From contig NZ_JANIJX010000012.1 of NCBI RefSeq assembly GCF_024580735.1, forward strand, positions 44,351 to 108,350: a stretch of 64,000 nt of DNA, given 5' to 3'. The notes below the pieces were generated by a model. The model ran no database searches. It was not told where the DNA came from and saw only the letters and a program-made list of their open reading frames with translations. The stretch comes from Brevibacterium moorei (lineage in GTDB: Bacteria > Actinomycetota > Actinomycetes > Actinomycetales > Brevibacteriaceae). The position numbers and the translations under genes were made by a program. Shown here piece after piece: positions 38,829-49,067 of the stretch (its first letter is position 1; each line of letters opens with the position of its first letter).

Positions 38829-39414
38829 GCGCGAGGAAGTAGGCGCCGCCCAGCACGAAGCCGGTGATCAGCCCACCCAGGTGGGCCTCCCAGGCCACCT
38901 GCGGATCGAACAGCGGGTAGAGCGCGCCCAACAGGATGAACACGAGCACGCCGCTCCAGTTGCGGTCCAACCGCCGGGTCGGGACCAGCAACACGCCCAC
39001 CAAGCCGTACACCGCGCCCGAGGCGCCGACGAACACGGTGCCCGGTGACACCTCGGCCGGCCACAGGATCGACAACAGCAGTGGGCACAGGGACCCGCCC
39101 AGTGCGGCCACCAGGTAGGTGCCCAGCACGAAGAAGCGGCCGAGCGACTTCTCGAGGAAGCCGCCGAAGAAGTACAGGCCCACCATGTTGAACAGCAGGT
39201 GGGTGGGACCGGCGTGGACCAACACCACGGTCAGCGCGCGCCAGGGCTCGACGGCCGTCAGCGCCGGCACGAACGCCAGGCGGGAGGCGAGCCCGGCGCC
39301 CGGCAGCAGGTTCGCCAGATAGGCCAGGACGGTCAGCGCCACCAAGGACAGGGTGACAATGGGCGCGCCCCGCCACCTGCGTGATGAGGTGGCGGGGCGC
39401 GGGGTTTCGCTCAC
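38782..39414 (-). CDS. Rhomboid-family intramembrane serine protease
   Basis: 210 residues with six predicted membrane helices. Catalytic Ser in GASGAVYGLVG, catalytic His in AHLGGLITGFVLG, and the conserved HLLFNMVGLYFFG. A rhomboid gene near crgA and ppiA is conserved in actinobacteria (Rv0110-like family members elsewhere). It cleaves membrane-spanning substrates; targets are unknown. It overlaps the convergent YczE-like gene by 47 bp and lies 30 bp after the cyclophilin gene. Confidence 0.92.
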   Translation of the reverse strand: MSETPRPATSSRRWRGAPIVTLSLVALTVLAYLANLLPGAGLASRLAFVPALTAVEPWRALTVVLVHAGPTHLLFNMVGLYFFGGFLEKSLGRFFVLGTYLVAALGGSLCPLLLSILWPAEVSPGTVFVGASGAVYGLVGVLLVPTRRLDRNWSGVLVFILLGALYPLFDPQVAWEAHLGGLITGFVLGGAYFLALRLRRRSAGRPDRTA

Positions 39415-39444
39415 GGGAGTGACCGGGTCGGACTGCGGCGGGCC

Positions 39445-40011
<567 letters not shown>

Positions 40012-40225
40012 GCCCCTATTCTTCCATGCGCACCCCGCCGTAGACGTCCAGCCCGCGTTCAGCTGGGCGCGCAATGCCACCGAAAACCCCGCACCGCCCC
40101 CGCTGTACAAGGATGTGCGCGAGGACTTGTGCGGAACTTTCCAGCTCGGCAGGCGGAATCCGGACCATAAACGGCGGGCGGATGAATAGACTAGGGGTAA
40201 CAGTTTTTCCACGTTGGAGGGTGAA

Positions 40226-41020
40226 ATGTTCAAAAAGGCCGGCCAGAAGAACAGCCGCAAGCTGCTGTCGAACAATGTTTCCGACGTCGTCACCGGCGTG
40301 ACCGAGGCGGTCCGCGAGGGCTCCGCCCAGGCGATCGAGAAGAGCAGCCCCTATCTGGAGAAGGCCAACGCCTTCCTGCACGAAACGGCGGAACGCCTGC
40401 ACGCCGCCGCCGACGATGCCCGCCCCAAGGTCACCGCCGCACTGGAAACGGGCAAACAGCGGGCGACCGAGGCCGTCTCGGATGCCCGCGGCCAGCTCGA
40501 CGCCCGCTACGGCGACCAGATCGCCGACGCATCCGTCGAGCTGACCCGCAAGCGCGGAAAGCTGCTGGCGCAGTCCGGTGACCAGCTGACCCGCCTGTCC
40601 TCACTGGTCGCCGGCGCCAAGACCCCCGCCGCCGTGACGGATCTGGCGACCAGGCTGACCGGGGACAAGAAGGCCGTGAAGAAGGCGCAGAGCGCTTTGG
40701 CCGAACGCGGCAGGGAACTGGCCAAGGCAGCCAAGAAGCAGGCGAAAATCGACGCCAAGGCCGGCAAGAAGGGCGGCCGTTGGTTCATCTGGGTCCTGTT
40801 CCTGGGTGCGGCCGGCCTGATCGGCTACTTCGTCTACAAGGCGCTCAAGCCGGTCGAGGACCCCTGGTCGACCCCGCTGCCGGGCAACCGCCCCGCCGAT
40901 GCCCGTCCGGTCGGTTCGACCCCCGCTTCGGAGGCTGCCAAGCCCACCGTGACCAAGGTTGAAGAGCCCACCGCGGACGACGACGCCGAGGAAGTCGAAG
41001 CCGAGGTCGAAGAGAAGTAA
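40226..41020 (+). CDS. DUF5324-like Ala/Lys-rich membrane-anchored helical protein
   Basis: 264 residues. ATG 40226 was chosen because GGAGG lies 5 bases upstream (40216-40220); a TTG at 40214 would leave no such site. Residues 10-185 are a nearly continuous amphipathic helix (Ala, Lys, Glu, Arg), then one membrane helix (about 190-212, FIWVLFLGAAGLIGYFVY) and a Pro/Glu-rich acidic tail. DUF5324 proteins occupy the same place beside ppiA in Streptomyces. Function unknown; perhaps membrane-associated scaffold. Confidence 0.75.
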   Translation: MFKKAGQKNSRKLLSNNVSDVVTGVTEAVREGSAQAIEKSSPYLEKANAFLHETAERLHAAADDARPKVTAALETGKQRATEAVSDARGQLDARYGDQIADASVELTRKRGKLLAQSGDQLTRLSSLVAGAKTPAAVTDLATRLTGDKKAVKKAQSALAERGRELAKAAKKQAKIDAKAGKKGGRWFIWVLFLGAAGLIGYFVYKALKPVEDPWSTPLPGNRPADARPVGSTPASEAAKPTVTKVEEPTADDDAEEVEAEVEEK

Positions 41021-41067
41021 CCCTCGCCAGTACCTCCCGGTACCTTCCCCGCCCCGCTCCCCCGCGA

Positions 41068-41186
41068 TGAGCAGTCACTTTGGTCTGCCTCCTCTCGATG
41101 AGCAGTCACTTTGGTCTGGAATCTGAGTGATTTCTCGGACCAAAGTGACTGCTCACGCAGGGCGGACCGACCAAAGTGACTGCTCA
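41068..41186. repeat. Four-arm palindromic repeat, copy 2
   Basis: Forward arms TGAGCAGTCACTTTGGTC at 41068 and 41099; inverted arms GACCAAAGTGACTGCTCA ending at 41155 and 41186. All four arms are the TCACTT type. With copy 1 (35264) and copy 3 (50395) it forms a family. Nested hairpins of 18 bp can form. It lies between convergent genes. Confidence 0.88.
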
Positions 41187-41227
41187 TGAGAGGGGCGGAG
41201 GGCTGGTGCGGAGATAACGTCGCATAG

Positions 41228-41283
41228 ACGCCGAGGCCGCACTCGGGTTCCGTTTTCACGGAACCCGAGTGCGGCCTCGGCGT
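41228..41283. terminator. 25-bp perfect hairpin, probable bidirectional terminator
   Basis: 41228-41252 and 41259-41283 are perfect reverse complements around TTTTCA; the stem core is CCGAGGCCGCACTCGGGTTC. It lies between the convergent DUF5324-like and extradiol dioxygenase genes. No strong T-tract follows, but stem length and location fit termination. A near copy lies at 50533-50582. Confidence 0.75.
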
Positions 41284-41360
41284 TTGGGAGGGCCGGCAGC
41301 CCGCGGGACCCGGCCCGCCCGGGGCCCAGCTCACCCCGGGACCCGGCCGGCCCGGGAAAT

Positions 41361-42374
41361 TCAGCGGCCCGGCAGGACCAGACCGGCCGACCCTGTCGTC
41401 ATACGACCGTTGGAGCCCGGCTTCAGGTCGATCGGATCGCCGTACCAGGTCATACCCTCCGGGAAGTCCACCGGATCCCATTCGAGTGCCTGCCAGTCCG
41501 GATCGAAGATCTGGTAGCCGCCGGAGTACAGCTCCACACGGTGGCCCGAACCCGGGTCGAACACGTAGAGGTACATGGCCTGGCCGATCCCGTGCTTGCC
41601 CGGGCCCACGCCGATCTTGACGTCCAGGTCGGCCAGCACATCGGCCGCGGTCAGCGCATCGGAGAAGTTCTCCAGGTTGAACGCGACGTGGTGCAGCTGT
41701 GTGTTCAACTCGCTCTGGTTGGCCACCATCGCCAGGTCGTGGACCTGACTGGTCACGGACATCCAGGAGGCCATCACGGTGGTGGGGTGCTCCGGCAGCA
41801 TCGCGAATTCGCGGCGCTTGAAGCCCAGCGTGTCACGTACCCAGGATTCCGCCTGGTTGATCTTGCCCGGTTCGGCCTGCACATTGTAGTGATCGATCCG
41901 GCGCACACCCAGACCGCGGCGGCGCGAGGAGTTCGACGGCAGTTTGGAGCGGATCGCCTCGGGTGCCAGGGGCTTGTCGATGTCGTAGTACAGCTCGAAG
42001 GGGTGCAGGCTGCCCGGAACCTGGAAGCGCACCGCGGTGCCGCGGCCCGATTCGGTGCCGGCGGGGACCTCGATGGCCTCGATTTCCTGCGCGGCCAGTT
42101 CGGCTGCGAACAGTTCGACGTCCTGCGGGCGGGCGACCCGGAAGCTGTAGGAGTTGACGATGTTCTCGTCCTGCTCGGTCAGCACCAGGGAGTGGTGGCC
42201 CAGTTCCATATAGCAGCGCAGGTAGGACACATTGCCCACGCGTTCGACTTCCTCCATGCCCAGGGTGTCGCGGAAGAAGCTCAGCGACTTCTCCAGGTCC
42301 TTGGTGCCGAGGTTGATGGTGCCGCACTGGGCGATCTGGGGACCCGGATCGTACCGGTCTGCCAGCTTGGTCAT
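41361..42374 (-). CDS. Class I (VOC-type) extradiol dioxygenase
   Basis: 337 residues with two vicinal-oxygen-chelate modules. Predicted Fe(II) ligands are His162 (RRIDHYNVQ), His229 (LHHVAFNL) and Glu281 (HRVELYSGG), matching the BphC-type triad. In this cluster it should cleave 3-(2,3-dihydroxyphenyl)propionate or a close analogue at the meta position. E. coli uses an unrelated LigB-type enzyme (MhpB) for that step; Rhodococcus hpp genes use a VOC-type enzyme as here. It ends the minus-strand catabolic operon, 75 bp after the hydrolase gene. Confidence 0.9.
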   Translation of the reverse strand: MTKLADRYDPGPQIAQCGTINLGTKDLEKSLSFFRDTLGMEEVERVGNVSYLRCYMELGHHSLVLTEQDENIVNSYSFRVARPQDVELFAAELAAQEIEAIEVPAGTESGRGTAVRFQVPGSLHPFELYYDIDKPLAPEAIRSKLPSNSSRRRGLGVRRIDHYNVQAEPGKINQAESWVRDTLGFKRREFAMLPEHPTTVMASWMSVTSQVHDLAMVANQSELNTQLHHVAFNLENFSDALTAADVLADLDVKIGVGPGKHGIGQAMYLYVFDPGSGHRVELYSGGYQIFDPDWQALEWDPVDFPEGMTWYGDPIDLKPGSNGRMTTGSAGLVLPGR

Positions 42375-42449
42375 GGTGTTCTCCTTCTGTGGGGATTGGA
42401 ATATAGGGTGCGCCGGGCCGTAGACGCTGACGGCGCCGGCGCCGCGCCG

Positions 42450-43322
42450 TCAGCGCTGGGCCATATGGTGCTTGAGGTAGTTCACGATGACCTCGTTGAA
42501 CTCGTGGGAGCGTTCCACCTGCGACCAGTGACCGCACTGGCTGAAGATATGGGCGTCCGCATGGGGTACGACCTGCAGGATCTCCCAGGTCCGCGACACC
42601 GGAATGACCACGTCCTGCATCCCGTGGATCAGCAGTACGGGCACGTCCAGTTCCGCCAGCACCTCGAAGTCCAGGGGCAGTGCGCTACGGTCACGGTCAC
42701 GGGCCGCCACGACCTGAGCCAAACGGTCCGAGGCCGTGTCGTTGAGCGCGGAGTGGTAACGCAGGGTGACCAGCTCATCGGTGATCAGGGACTTGTCGAC
42801 GACGAAGGACTCCAGGGTGTTGCGGATACCGGCTTCGGTCAGCACGGGGTTGGAGTGGCTTTTCAGCGCCCCGGTCAGCTGCGCACCGCCGGTGCCCATG
42901 GACACGATTCCGGCCAGGCGTTCGGGATGGTCGATGGCGAACTGGAAGGCCACCCAGCCGCCCAGCGAATTGCCCACCAACCAGGTCTTCGCAATGCCCA
43001 GGGCGTCGAGCACGCGCACCGCGTGTTCAACCCAGGCCTTGATCCCGTACTCGGTCCCGGGAGCCACGACCGTCTGCCCGTAGCCGATCGAGTCGATCGC
43101 AATGCAGCGACCGGCCGCGGACAGTTCCGGCAGGTTCAACCACCAGTTCGCCGCGGCGGTGACGCCGGTTCCCGAACCGTGCAGGAACAGGATCGCCTCC
43201 CCGGTGCCCAGTTCGTGATAGTGGGTCAGTTCGCCCGGGGCGGTTTCCAACCATTTGTCCGCCAGGCCGAAGAACTCATCGGTCGTATAGTCTGGGGTCT
43301 TCACTGTCTGCTGCTGTGTCAT
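42450..43322 (-). CDS. mhpC: MhpC-type 2-hydroxy-6-oxo meta-cleavage product hydrolase
   Basis: 290 residues from ATG 43322; longer upstream frames read through other genes. Alpha/beta-hydrolase fold with FLHGSGTG (oxyanion), nucleophile Ser119 in VGNSLGGW, Asp in HGMQD and His in CGHWSQVE. It hydrolyses the ring-cleavage product to 2-hydroxypenta-2,4-dienoate and a dicarboxylic acid (succinate from the hydroxyphenylpropionate route). Overlaps the aldolase gene by 4 bp. Confidence 0.92.
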   Translation of the reverse strand: MTQQQTVKTPDYTTDEFFGLADKWLETAPGELTHYHELGTGEAILFLHGSGTGVTAAANWWLNLPELSAAGRCIAIDSIGYGQTVVAPGTEYGIKAWVEHAVRVLDALGIAKTWLVGNSLGGWVAFQFAIDHPERLAGIVSMGTGGAQLTGALKSHSNPVLTEAGIRNTLESFVVDKSLITDELVTLRYHSALNDTASDRLAQVVAARDRDRSALPLDFEVLAELDVPVLLIHGMQDVVIPVSRTWEILQVVPHADAHIFSQCGHWSQVERSHEFNEVIVNYLKHHMAQR

Positions 43323-44347
43323 GCCGGCGCACCTTCCTTCTGGGCCACCAAATCCAGGGCGATATCGGTGATCATGTCCTCCTGGCCGCCCACCAGTTTG
43401 CGCGCGCCGACCTCCATCAGGATGCTGCGCGCGTCCAGTCCGTAGATCTCCGCGGCGCGTTCGGCGTGGCGCAGGAAGCTGGAGTAGGCACCCGCATAGC
43501 CGACCGTCAGGGTTTCGCGGTCCACTCGCACCGGGCGCACGTGCAGGGGCCGGATCAGGTCCTCGGCAGCGTCCTGCAGGGCGAACAGGTCCGCCCGGGG
43601 CTCCCAACCCTGGAGTTCGGCCACCGCGACGAAGGGCTCGATGGGCGTGTTTCCGGCACCGGCACCGTGCCCGGCCAGGGAGGCGTCGACGCGGAAGGCG
43701 CCCTCTTCTAAGGCCGCGATCGAGTTCGCCACGGACAGCGAGAGGTTTTCGTGGGCGTGAATGCCGATCTGAGTGTCCGCGTCGAGCACATCGCGGTAGG
43801 CGCGCACGCGCTCGCGCACCCCGTCCATCGTCAAACGGCCGGCCGAATCGGTGATGTAGACGCAGGCCGCACCGTAGGACTCCATGAGTTTGGCCTGTTC
43901 GGCCAGCGACTTCGGGTCGTTCATATGGGCCATCATCAGGAAACCGGAGACGTCCATACCCCATTCGCGGGCGGTGGAGATGTGCTGGGCCGCAACGTCG
44001 GCCTCGGTGCAGTGCGTGGCGATGCGCACGGAGGTCACACCCATGTCGTAGGCCCGACGCAGGTCCTCCAGGGTGCCGACGCCGGGCAGCAGCAGGGTGG
44101 TCAGGCGCGCGTTCTTCACCACGGGGGCCACGGCCTCGATCCATTCCCAGACCGTGTTCGAACCGGGCCCGTAGGTCAGCGAGGTGCCGGACAGGCCATC
44201 GCCGTGGGCCACCTCGATCGCGTCGACGCCGGCGGCGTCCAGGGCCGCTGCGACTTCGGCCGCCCGTGCCGGGGTGATGCGGTGACTCAGCGCGTGCATA
44301 CCGTCGCGCAGGGTCACATCCTGTAGGTAGAACTTGGCCGCGTTCAC
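43319..44347 (-). CDS. mhpE: 4-hydroxy-2-oxovalerate aldolase
   Basis: 342 residues from GTG 44347, a family-typical length. DRE-TIM-like aldolase: [13 protein letters not shown] at the N-terminus, HGDGL, and metal ligands HAHEN. It splits 4-hydroxy-2-oxovalerate to pyruvate and acetaldehyde and channels acetaldehyde to the partner dehydrogenase encoded upstream (4-bp overlap). A longer frame upstream to 45454 is a shadow of the dehydrogenase gene. Confidence 0.95.
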   Translation of the reverse strand: MNAAKFYLQDVTLRDGMHALSHRITPARAAEVAAALDAAGVDAIEVAHGDGLSGTSLTYGPGSNTVWEWIEAVAPVVKNARLTTLLLPGVGTLEDLRRAYDMGVTSVRIATHCTEADVAAQHISTAREWGMDVSGFLMMAHMNDPKSLAEQAKLMESYGAACVYITDSAGRLTMDGVRERVRAYRDVLDADTQIGIHAHENLSLSVANSIAALEEGAFRVDASLAGHGAGAGNTPIEPFVAVAELQGWEPRADLFALQDAAEDLIRPLHVRPVRVDRETLTVGYAGAYSSFLRHAERAAEIYGLDARSILMEVGARKLVGGQEDMITDIALDLVAQKEGAPA

Positions 44348-45291
44348 GCCGCCGCCTCCTGTCGGTTGGCGACCAGGCGTTCGGCCGTGCGCAGCGCCGC
44401 CGAGGTCATAATGTCCAGATTGCCCGCGTATTCGGGCAGGTACATGGCAGCTCCCTGCACCTCCAAGAACACGCTGATGCGGGTGTAGGCGTCGCGGCGC
44501 CGCCGGGTCGGGACCAGGACGTCCAGCTCGGAGCCCTCGTCGAGGAACTGCACGTCCTGTTTCAGCCGGTAGCCTGGCACGTATTCGGCAACCCGGGCGA
44601 CCTGTGCGGTCACCGCCGCGCGCACCTCGGCGCGCCCGGCCTCGTCGAGGCGATCGGTCACGGCCAGGACCGTATCGCGCATGATCATGGGCGGTTCTGC
44701 GGGGTTGAGCACGATGATCGCCTTGCCGCGGGCGGCTCCCCCGACTTCTTCGATGGCCGCCGAGGTGGTTTCGGTGAACTCGTCGATGTTCGCCCGGGTG
44801 CCCGGACCGGCCGACTTCGAGGCGATCGAGGCGACGATCTCCGCATAGTGCACGGGTGCCACCGAGTTGATCGCGGCGATCACCGGGATCGTCGCCTGTC
44901 CGCCGCAGGTGACCATGTTGACGTTTGTGTGTTCCAGGGCGGCATCCAGGTTGACCACCGGGACCACATAGGGCCCGATCGCGGCGGGCGTGAGGTCCAC
45001 CAGCTGTTTGCCGTAGGGTTCCAGGGCCGCGGCGTTGGCCTTGTGGGCGCCGGCCGAGGTCGCGTCGAAGACGACCTCGATATCGTCGAACCCGTCCAGG
45101 GCGATCAAACCCTGCACGCCGTCTGCGGTGGTGGGTACGCCCAGTCGCGCGGCCCGGGCCAGGCCGTCTGAGGTCGGGTCGATACCGACCATCGCACCCA
45201 TTTCCAGGGTGTCGGACAGGTGCATGATCTTCAGCATCAGATCGGTGCCGATATTGCCCGATCCGATGATCGCGGCTTTGACCTTGGCCAT
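44344..45291 (-). CDS. mhpF: Acylating acetaldehyde dehydrogenase
   Basis: 315 residues. NAD-binding [14 protein letters not shown] at the N-terminus, [12 protein letters not shown], catalytic Cys in [11 protein letters not shown], and the C-terminal [17 protein letters not shown]. It converts acetaldehyde to acetyl-CoA in complex with MhpE. One base is shared between its start and the hydratase stop, so the genes are coupled. Confidence 0.95.
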   Translation of the reverse strand: MAKVKAAIIGSGNIGTDLMLKIMHLSDTLEMGAMVGIDPTSDGLARAARLGVPTTADGVQGLIALDGFDDIEVVFDATSAGAHKANAAALEPYGKQLVDLTPAAIGPYVVPVVNLDAALEHTNVNMVTCGGQATIPVIAAINSVAPVHYAEIVASIASKSAGPGTRANIDEFTETTSAAIEEVGGAARGKAIIVLNPAEPPMIMRDTVLAVTDRLDEAGRAEVRAAVTAQVARVAEYVPGYRLKQDVQFLDEGSELDVLVPTRRRRDAYTRISVFLEVQGAAMYLPEYAGNLDIMTSAALRTAERLVANRQEAAA

Positions 45292-46136
45292 CAGGCCTCC
45301 TTCTGTTCCGGCTGGGCCGGGGTGGGTTCGAGGGTCGAATCAGGGGTGGACACGGTGGCGGAGACGCTGCCCAGGCCGACGATCTCCGCTTCGATCCGGT
45401 CGCCTGCGTGCAGTAGGGCCATGGGGCCCAGGGCACCGGAGAGCACCACTTCACCGGCCTGCAGGGGCCGGCCCAGCTCGAGCGCGGTCTGCGCGACCCA
45501 GACCAGGGCTGCCAGGGGGTCGCCGAAGCAGTCCGCGCCGGTGCCGGTGGAGGCGACCGTACCGTTGATCCTGGTGGTCATGGACACCGCCGCGGTATCG
45601 ACTTCGGCCAGGGGTTTGATCGTCGAGCCCAGGACGTACAGGGCCGAGGAGGCGTTGTCGGCGACCGTGTCGACGATCGTGATGTCCCAGTCGCGAATCC
45701 GGCTGTCGACGATCTCCAGGGCCGCGACGACTCCGGACACCGCGGCCCGCACGGCCTGCGGGGAGGCGTCGGTGACCTCGGAGCCCAGGATGAAGGCGAC
45801 TTCGGCCTCGACCTTCGGGGCGATCAGCGCGGACCCGTCGATAACACCGGCGTCGGCGATTTCCATATCGGCCAGCAGGACGCCGAAGTCCGGCTGGTCG
45901 ACGCCCAGTTGGGCCTGGACGGCGGGGCTGGTCAGGCCGACCTTGCGGCCCACCCGCGGGTTCGTCGCCGCTTCGCGACCGGTCACGACGAGTTCCTGGA
46001 CCAGGTAGGCCTCCGTCAGGGCAGCGGGGTCGTCCACCCCGCCCAGGGCGTCCACCACGGGGGCGATTCCGGTACGGGTCGTCTGGGCCGCGGCCAGGGC
46101 TGCGGCAGTCTGGGTGCGCAGCTGTTCGCTTGTCAT
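45291..46136 (-). CDS. mhpD: 2-keto-4-pentenoate hydratase
   Basis: 281 residues from ATG 46136 (MTSEQLRTQ). The FAH/hydratase family pattern is clear: [38 protein letters not shown] and [11 protein letters not shown]. It hydrates 2-hydroxypenta-2,4-dienoate to 4-hydroxy-2-oxovalerate. Overlaps mhpA by 4 bp. The last about 20 residues are a Pro/Glu/Thr-rich extension. Confidence 0.93.
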   Translation of the reverse strand: MTSEQLRTQTAAALAAAQTTRTGIAPVVDALGGVDDPAALTEAYLVQELVVTGREAATNPRVGRKVGLTSPAVQAQLGVDQPDFGVLLADMEIADAGVIDGSALIAPKVEAEVAFILGSEVTDASPQAVRAAVSGVVAALEIVDSRIRDWDITIVDTVADNASSALYVLGSTIKPLAEVDTAAVSMTTRINGTVASTGTGADCFGDPLAALVWVAQTALELGRPLQAGEVVLSGALGPMALLHAGDRIEAEIVGLGSVSATVSTPDSTLEPTPAQPEQKEA

Positions 46137-47968
46137 GCGTTCTCCTTCAGGGAATTGACTGCCCGCGGGTCCGCAAGGCCTGCGTCGATCAGCCGGTCGG
46201 CGGTCAGTCGCATGGCCGTGGCCTGGGTCGTCTGGGTAGCGGCGTCCGGGCTCACGGGGACGATATGGGCGGCGGCGAACAGGGCCGACGCGGTGCGAGC
46301 GGCATCCTGGGTCAGGCAGGCCGCTGCGATGAACCGGTCGGGGCGGACGAACAGCACGGGGGTGGGGCGCTCGTCGAACCAGCGCTTGCACACGCCGTTA
46401 GTGTCGGCGACCACAACGGAATTCGGGTCCTCGGGCGGGTCCAGTTCACATCCGGCGGCGGGCCGAATCGATACGAAGGTCGTGCCCAGGCGGCGCAGGG
46501 TGGCGCGCTGGGCCGCGGAGAAGTGGCGTTCGGGATTGCCGCCCCATTCGAGTACGGCCCAGTTGTAGCCGATCACGTCGTCGAGTTTGGCGGGACCGTC
46601 CGGGGTGCCGACGGTCGGCTGGATGACCTGGGTGCCCACGGGCGAGTCCAGGGTGTTCGCGGACTTGTGCGCGATCAGGCGCGGGGTCATCTTCGCGGCG
46701 GCCCGGCCGGGGGTGAAGGTCGAGGGGTCGACGATCGCGCCCGTGGTGTAGCGGGGCATCGGCTTGTACTTCATCTGGGCGAAGTACTGCTTCGTCTGCT
46801 CCGAGAGGTTCAGCACCGCGAAGGCCGCATCGCGCAGGCCCGCGGTCAGGGCGCGAGTCGGCTTGACCATTCTGCCGAAGGTCGTCGACAGGTCGATCAT
46901 CGCCTTGGCGTGATCCTTGCGTTCGGCCGTATAGGTGTCCAACAGCCCGGACCCGGCGTAGCCCTTGACCACGGCGGCCAGTTTCCAGGCCAGGTTCGTG
47001 GCATCGCGCTGGCCGGAGTTCCAGCCCTGACCCTGCCATACCGGCATCAGGTGCGCGGCGTCGCCGATGACGAAGATCCGACCCTTGCCGAAGGACCCGG
47101 CGATGCGCGAATGGTGCGTGTAGACGCGAGCGCGGATCAGGTCGACGTTGTGCGGATCGGTCACATGGTCGGCCATCAGGCCGGCCACGAAGTCCTGATC
47201 CTGGACCAGTTCGTCGGGTTCGTGGTCGAACAGCAGGAATTCGAACCGGCGGATCGACTGGGGCAGCGCCAGGGACACGTAGGGGCGTTTCGGGTCCCCG
47301 CCCAGGAACACGTTGGGCGTGCCGATGGGATCGTTGCGCAGGTCGACGACGAGAAAGCGGGTGGAGGGGGACTGCCCGTCGAAGCTGACGCCCAGGTGCT
47401 TGCGCACGGGTGACTTGCCCCCGTCGGCGCCCACCAGGTAGGACGCGCGCAGTGTTTCGGGGCCGGTGGACGTTTCCACCGTCACCGCCACGGTGGTGCC
47501 GTCGTCGGCGAAGGCCGTGGCCTTGGCGCCGAAGCGCACATCGACGTTTTCGAAGCGGGACAGGCCCTCGTAGAGGACCCGGTCGACCAGTGGCTGGTTG
47601 AAGGCGTTGCGGCGGGGCCAACCGAATTCGCGGGTCCCCGGTGCCATTTCGAGCATGGTCTTGCCGCGGCCGTTGACCAGCCGCATGATGTGCTGCGGTG
47701 TGGTGTAGGGCAGGGCGTTGTCGACCACGCCGATGGTCTGCAGGGTGCGCAGGGATTCGTCGTCGATTCCCACACCGCGGGGGAAGTCGATGAGTTCGTC
47801 ACGGGCTTCGAGCACGATGACGCGGATGCCGGCTTTGCCCAGCAGGTTCGCGGCGGACAAACCGGCGGGCCCGGCGCCGACGATGATGACATCGGCGTCG
47901 AGGCCGGTCTGCGGGCCCGCGGTGCGGCCGGTCTGTGGGCCGGGGGGTGCGGGTGGGGATGAGGTCAT
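46133..47968 (-). CDS. mhpA: 3-(3-hydroxyphenyl)propionate/3-hydroxycinnamate-type hydroxylase
   Basis: 611 residues. FAD-dependent aromatic monooxygenase: GAGPAGLSAANLL near residue 32, DFPRGVGIDDESLRTLQ typical of MhpA, RYLVG-like DG motif, and GDAAHLMPVWQGQGWNSG. A C-terminal thioredoxin-like part carries no obvious Cys pair. It adds the second ring hydroxyl using NADH and O2. An AGGAG site precedes ATG 47968. It is the first gene of the catabolic operon, divergent-side neighbour of iclR, with an operator-like palindrome about 35 bases upstream. Confidence 0.92.
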   Translation of the reverse strand: MTSSPPAPPGPQTGRTAGPQTGLDADVIIVGAGPAGLSAANLLGKAGIRVIVLEARDELIDFPRGVGIDDESLRTLQTIGVVDNALPYTTPQHIMRLVNGRGKTMLEMAPGTREFGWPRRNAFNQPLVDRVLYEGLSRFENVDVRFGAKATAFADDGTTVAVTVETSTGPETLRASYLVGADGGKSPVRKHLGVSFDGQSPSTRFLVVDLRNDPIGTPNVFLGGDPKRPYVSLALPQSIRRFEFLLFDHEPDELVQDQDFVAGLMADHVTDPHNVDLIRARVYTHHSRIAGSFGKGRIFVIGDAAHLMPVWQGQGWNSGQRDATNLAWKLAAVVKGYAGSGLLDTYTAERKDHAKAMIDLSTTFGRMVKPTRALTAGLRDAAFAVLNLSEQTKQYFAQMKYKPMPRYTTGAIVDPSTFTPGRAAAKMTPRLIAHKSANTLDSPVGTQVIQPTVGTPDGPAKLDDVIGYNWAVLEWGGNPERHFSAAQRATLRRLGTTFVSIRPAAGCELDPPEDPNSVVVADTNGVCKRWFDERPTPVLFVRPDRFIAAACLTQDAARTASALFAAAHIVPVSPDAATQTTQATAMRLTADRLIDAGLADPRAVNSLKENA

Positions 47969-47992
47969 CCTTGACTCCTGAGGGGACTAGCG

Positions 47993-48034
47993 CGACTCAT
48001 ATATGTGCACATATCGCACTCAAAGGTGCACTAT
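47993..48034 (-). promoter_or_regulatory. Operator/promoter region of the mhpA operon
   Basis: A perfect 14-bp palindrome, ATATGTGCACATAT, occupies 48001-48014. It is part of a longer motif, on the minus strand GCACATATATGAGT, which resembles GCACATATGAGT in front of the MFS gene. A loose -35/-10 pair (TTGAGT, 16 bases, TATGAG on the minus strand) overlaps it. It fits a binding site for the IclR regulator encoded nearby. Confidence 0.5.
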
Positions 48035-48168
48035 GTGATTCTCATGCAGTGTATGTCGCACCCTCGGGAGCTTGTCAAGACGGAGTCGGCGGGTACCGGG
48101 GGTAGCGCCCACCCGGGCGCGCCGCAGGTGGCGCAGCAAGTGGCGCAGCAGGCGGCGGGCAGGGCGTG

Positions 48169-48208
48169 AAAAAGGGCGGCGTGAACGAATGATTCGTTCA
48201 CGCCGCCC
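48169..48208 (-). terminator. Terminator of the iclR gene
   Basis: On the minus strand GGGCGGCGTGAACGA pairs with TCGTTCACGCCGCCC around ATCAT, followed by TTTTTC. It lies 44 bases after the iclR stop and insulates the mhpA operon promoter. Confidence 0.88.
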
Positions 48209-48251
48209 CACCAACAGCGATTCGGGCCGAACCGCGAGGTTTCAGCCCGGT

Positions 48252-48938
48252 TTACTCCAGTGCGGTCAGCTGCGCGATCCGCTCGGCCGCCCGTAGCATC
48301 GCCGGCACAGCCGACTCGGCGACGTCCTCGCGATAGGTGATGAGGTTCAGACATGCACGCAGATGAGAATCGACCCCGTGCAGCGGCACCGCCACACCAT
48401 AGGCACCCGGTTCGACCTCGGCGAAGGTCTGGACCCACCCCTGTTCCCGCGCCCGGGTCACGACCTCGCGCTCACCCGGGGCCGCCGGAGCCAGGGCACT
48501 GAGCGCAACCCCCGCCGCACCCCGGTCCAGGGGGTGGCGACTACCCTCGGCGAAGACCAGCCGATATCGGGCCTTGGCCGAGGTGACCACAGCAAGGGCC
48601 ACCGCCTCGTCGTGTTCGACGACCAGCAGGCTCATCGTCGATTCCAGTTCGTCGGCCACCTGGCGGATCACCGGCAGCGAGACCTGGCGCAGCGCCGCAT
48701 ACGCCCCGGATGCCAGACCCACCAGACCACTGGCCCCGCGATAGCGCCCATCGGAGCCACGGGCCACCAGGCGATAGTCACTCAGGGTCTGCAGGATTCG
48801 CGAGGCGATGGTGCGGTGGATCCCCGCGGACTCGGAAACCTCCTGGACCGTCATCCCCGTTCGCGCCGCGGCCACCGCGCGCAGCACATTGAGCCCCCTG
48901 GCCAGGGTCTGCGTTCCCGCATGCGTTCTCTCATTCAT
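48252..48938 (-). CDS. IclR-family transcriptional regulator
   Basis: 228 residues from ATG 48938 (MNERTHAGTQTLARGLNVL). The N-terminal winged HTH is at about 10-70 (MTVQEVSESAGIHRTIASRILQTL). The C-terminal effector-binding domain spans about 80-225. IclR proteins often control aromatic catabolism, binding the substrate. It sits between mhpA (same strand, downstream) and the divergent MFS transporter gene, with similar palindromes in front of both. It is the likely regulator of the cassette; activator or repressor mode cannot be told. Confidence 0.92.
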   Translation of the reverse strand: MNERTHAGTQTLARGLNVLRAVAAARTGMTVQEVSESAGIHRTIASRILQTLSDYRLVARGSDGRYRGASGLVGLASGAYAALRQVSLPVIRQVADELESTMSLLVVEHDEAVALAVVTSAKARYRLVFAEGSRHPLDRGAAGVALSALAPAAPGEREVVTRAREQGWVQTFAEVEPGAYGVAVPLHGVDSHLRACLNLITYREDVAESAVPAMLRAAERIAQLTALE

Positions 48939-48994
48939 CACCGTCCATTTTAAGGCTTGACAAGATGAGGACTCGGCCGCGAAACTGATCACTA

Positions 48995-49020
48995 TTAGCA
49001 CTCATATGTGCGATATATAC
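48995..49020. promoter_or_regulatory. Operator-like site between iclR and the MFS gene
   Basis: GCACTCATATGTGCGATATA (48998-49017) contains the same core as the mhpA upstream site (GCACATAT.GAGT in reverse complement). It lies about 50 bases before the transporter start and about 60 before iclR, in the shared divergent promoter region. Confidence 0.45.
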
Positions 49021-49067
49021 ACACTCATTCCCAGATCTCCCCCGGGTCACGAAACAACGGAGCTTCC

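Noticed and set aside
40012..40293. Earlier start for the cyclophilin gene
   Set aside because: It would run through the divergent promoter and over the start of the DUF5324-like gene.
41541..43445. 634-residue plus-strand frame across the dioxygenase and hydrolase genes
   Set aside because: It is antisense to two genes with intact catalytic residues and has no recognisable domain.
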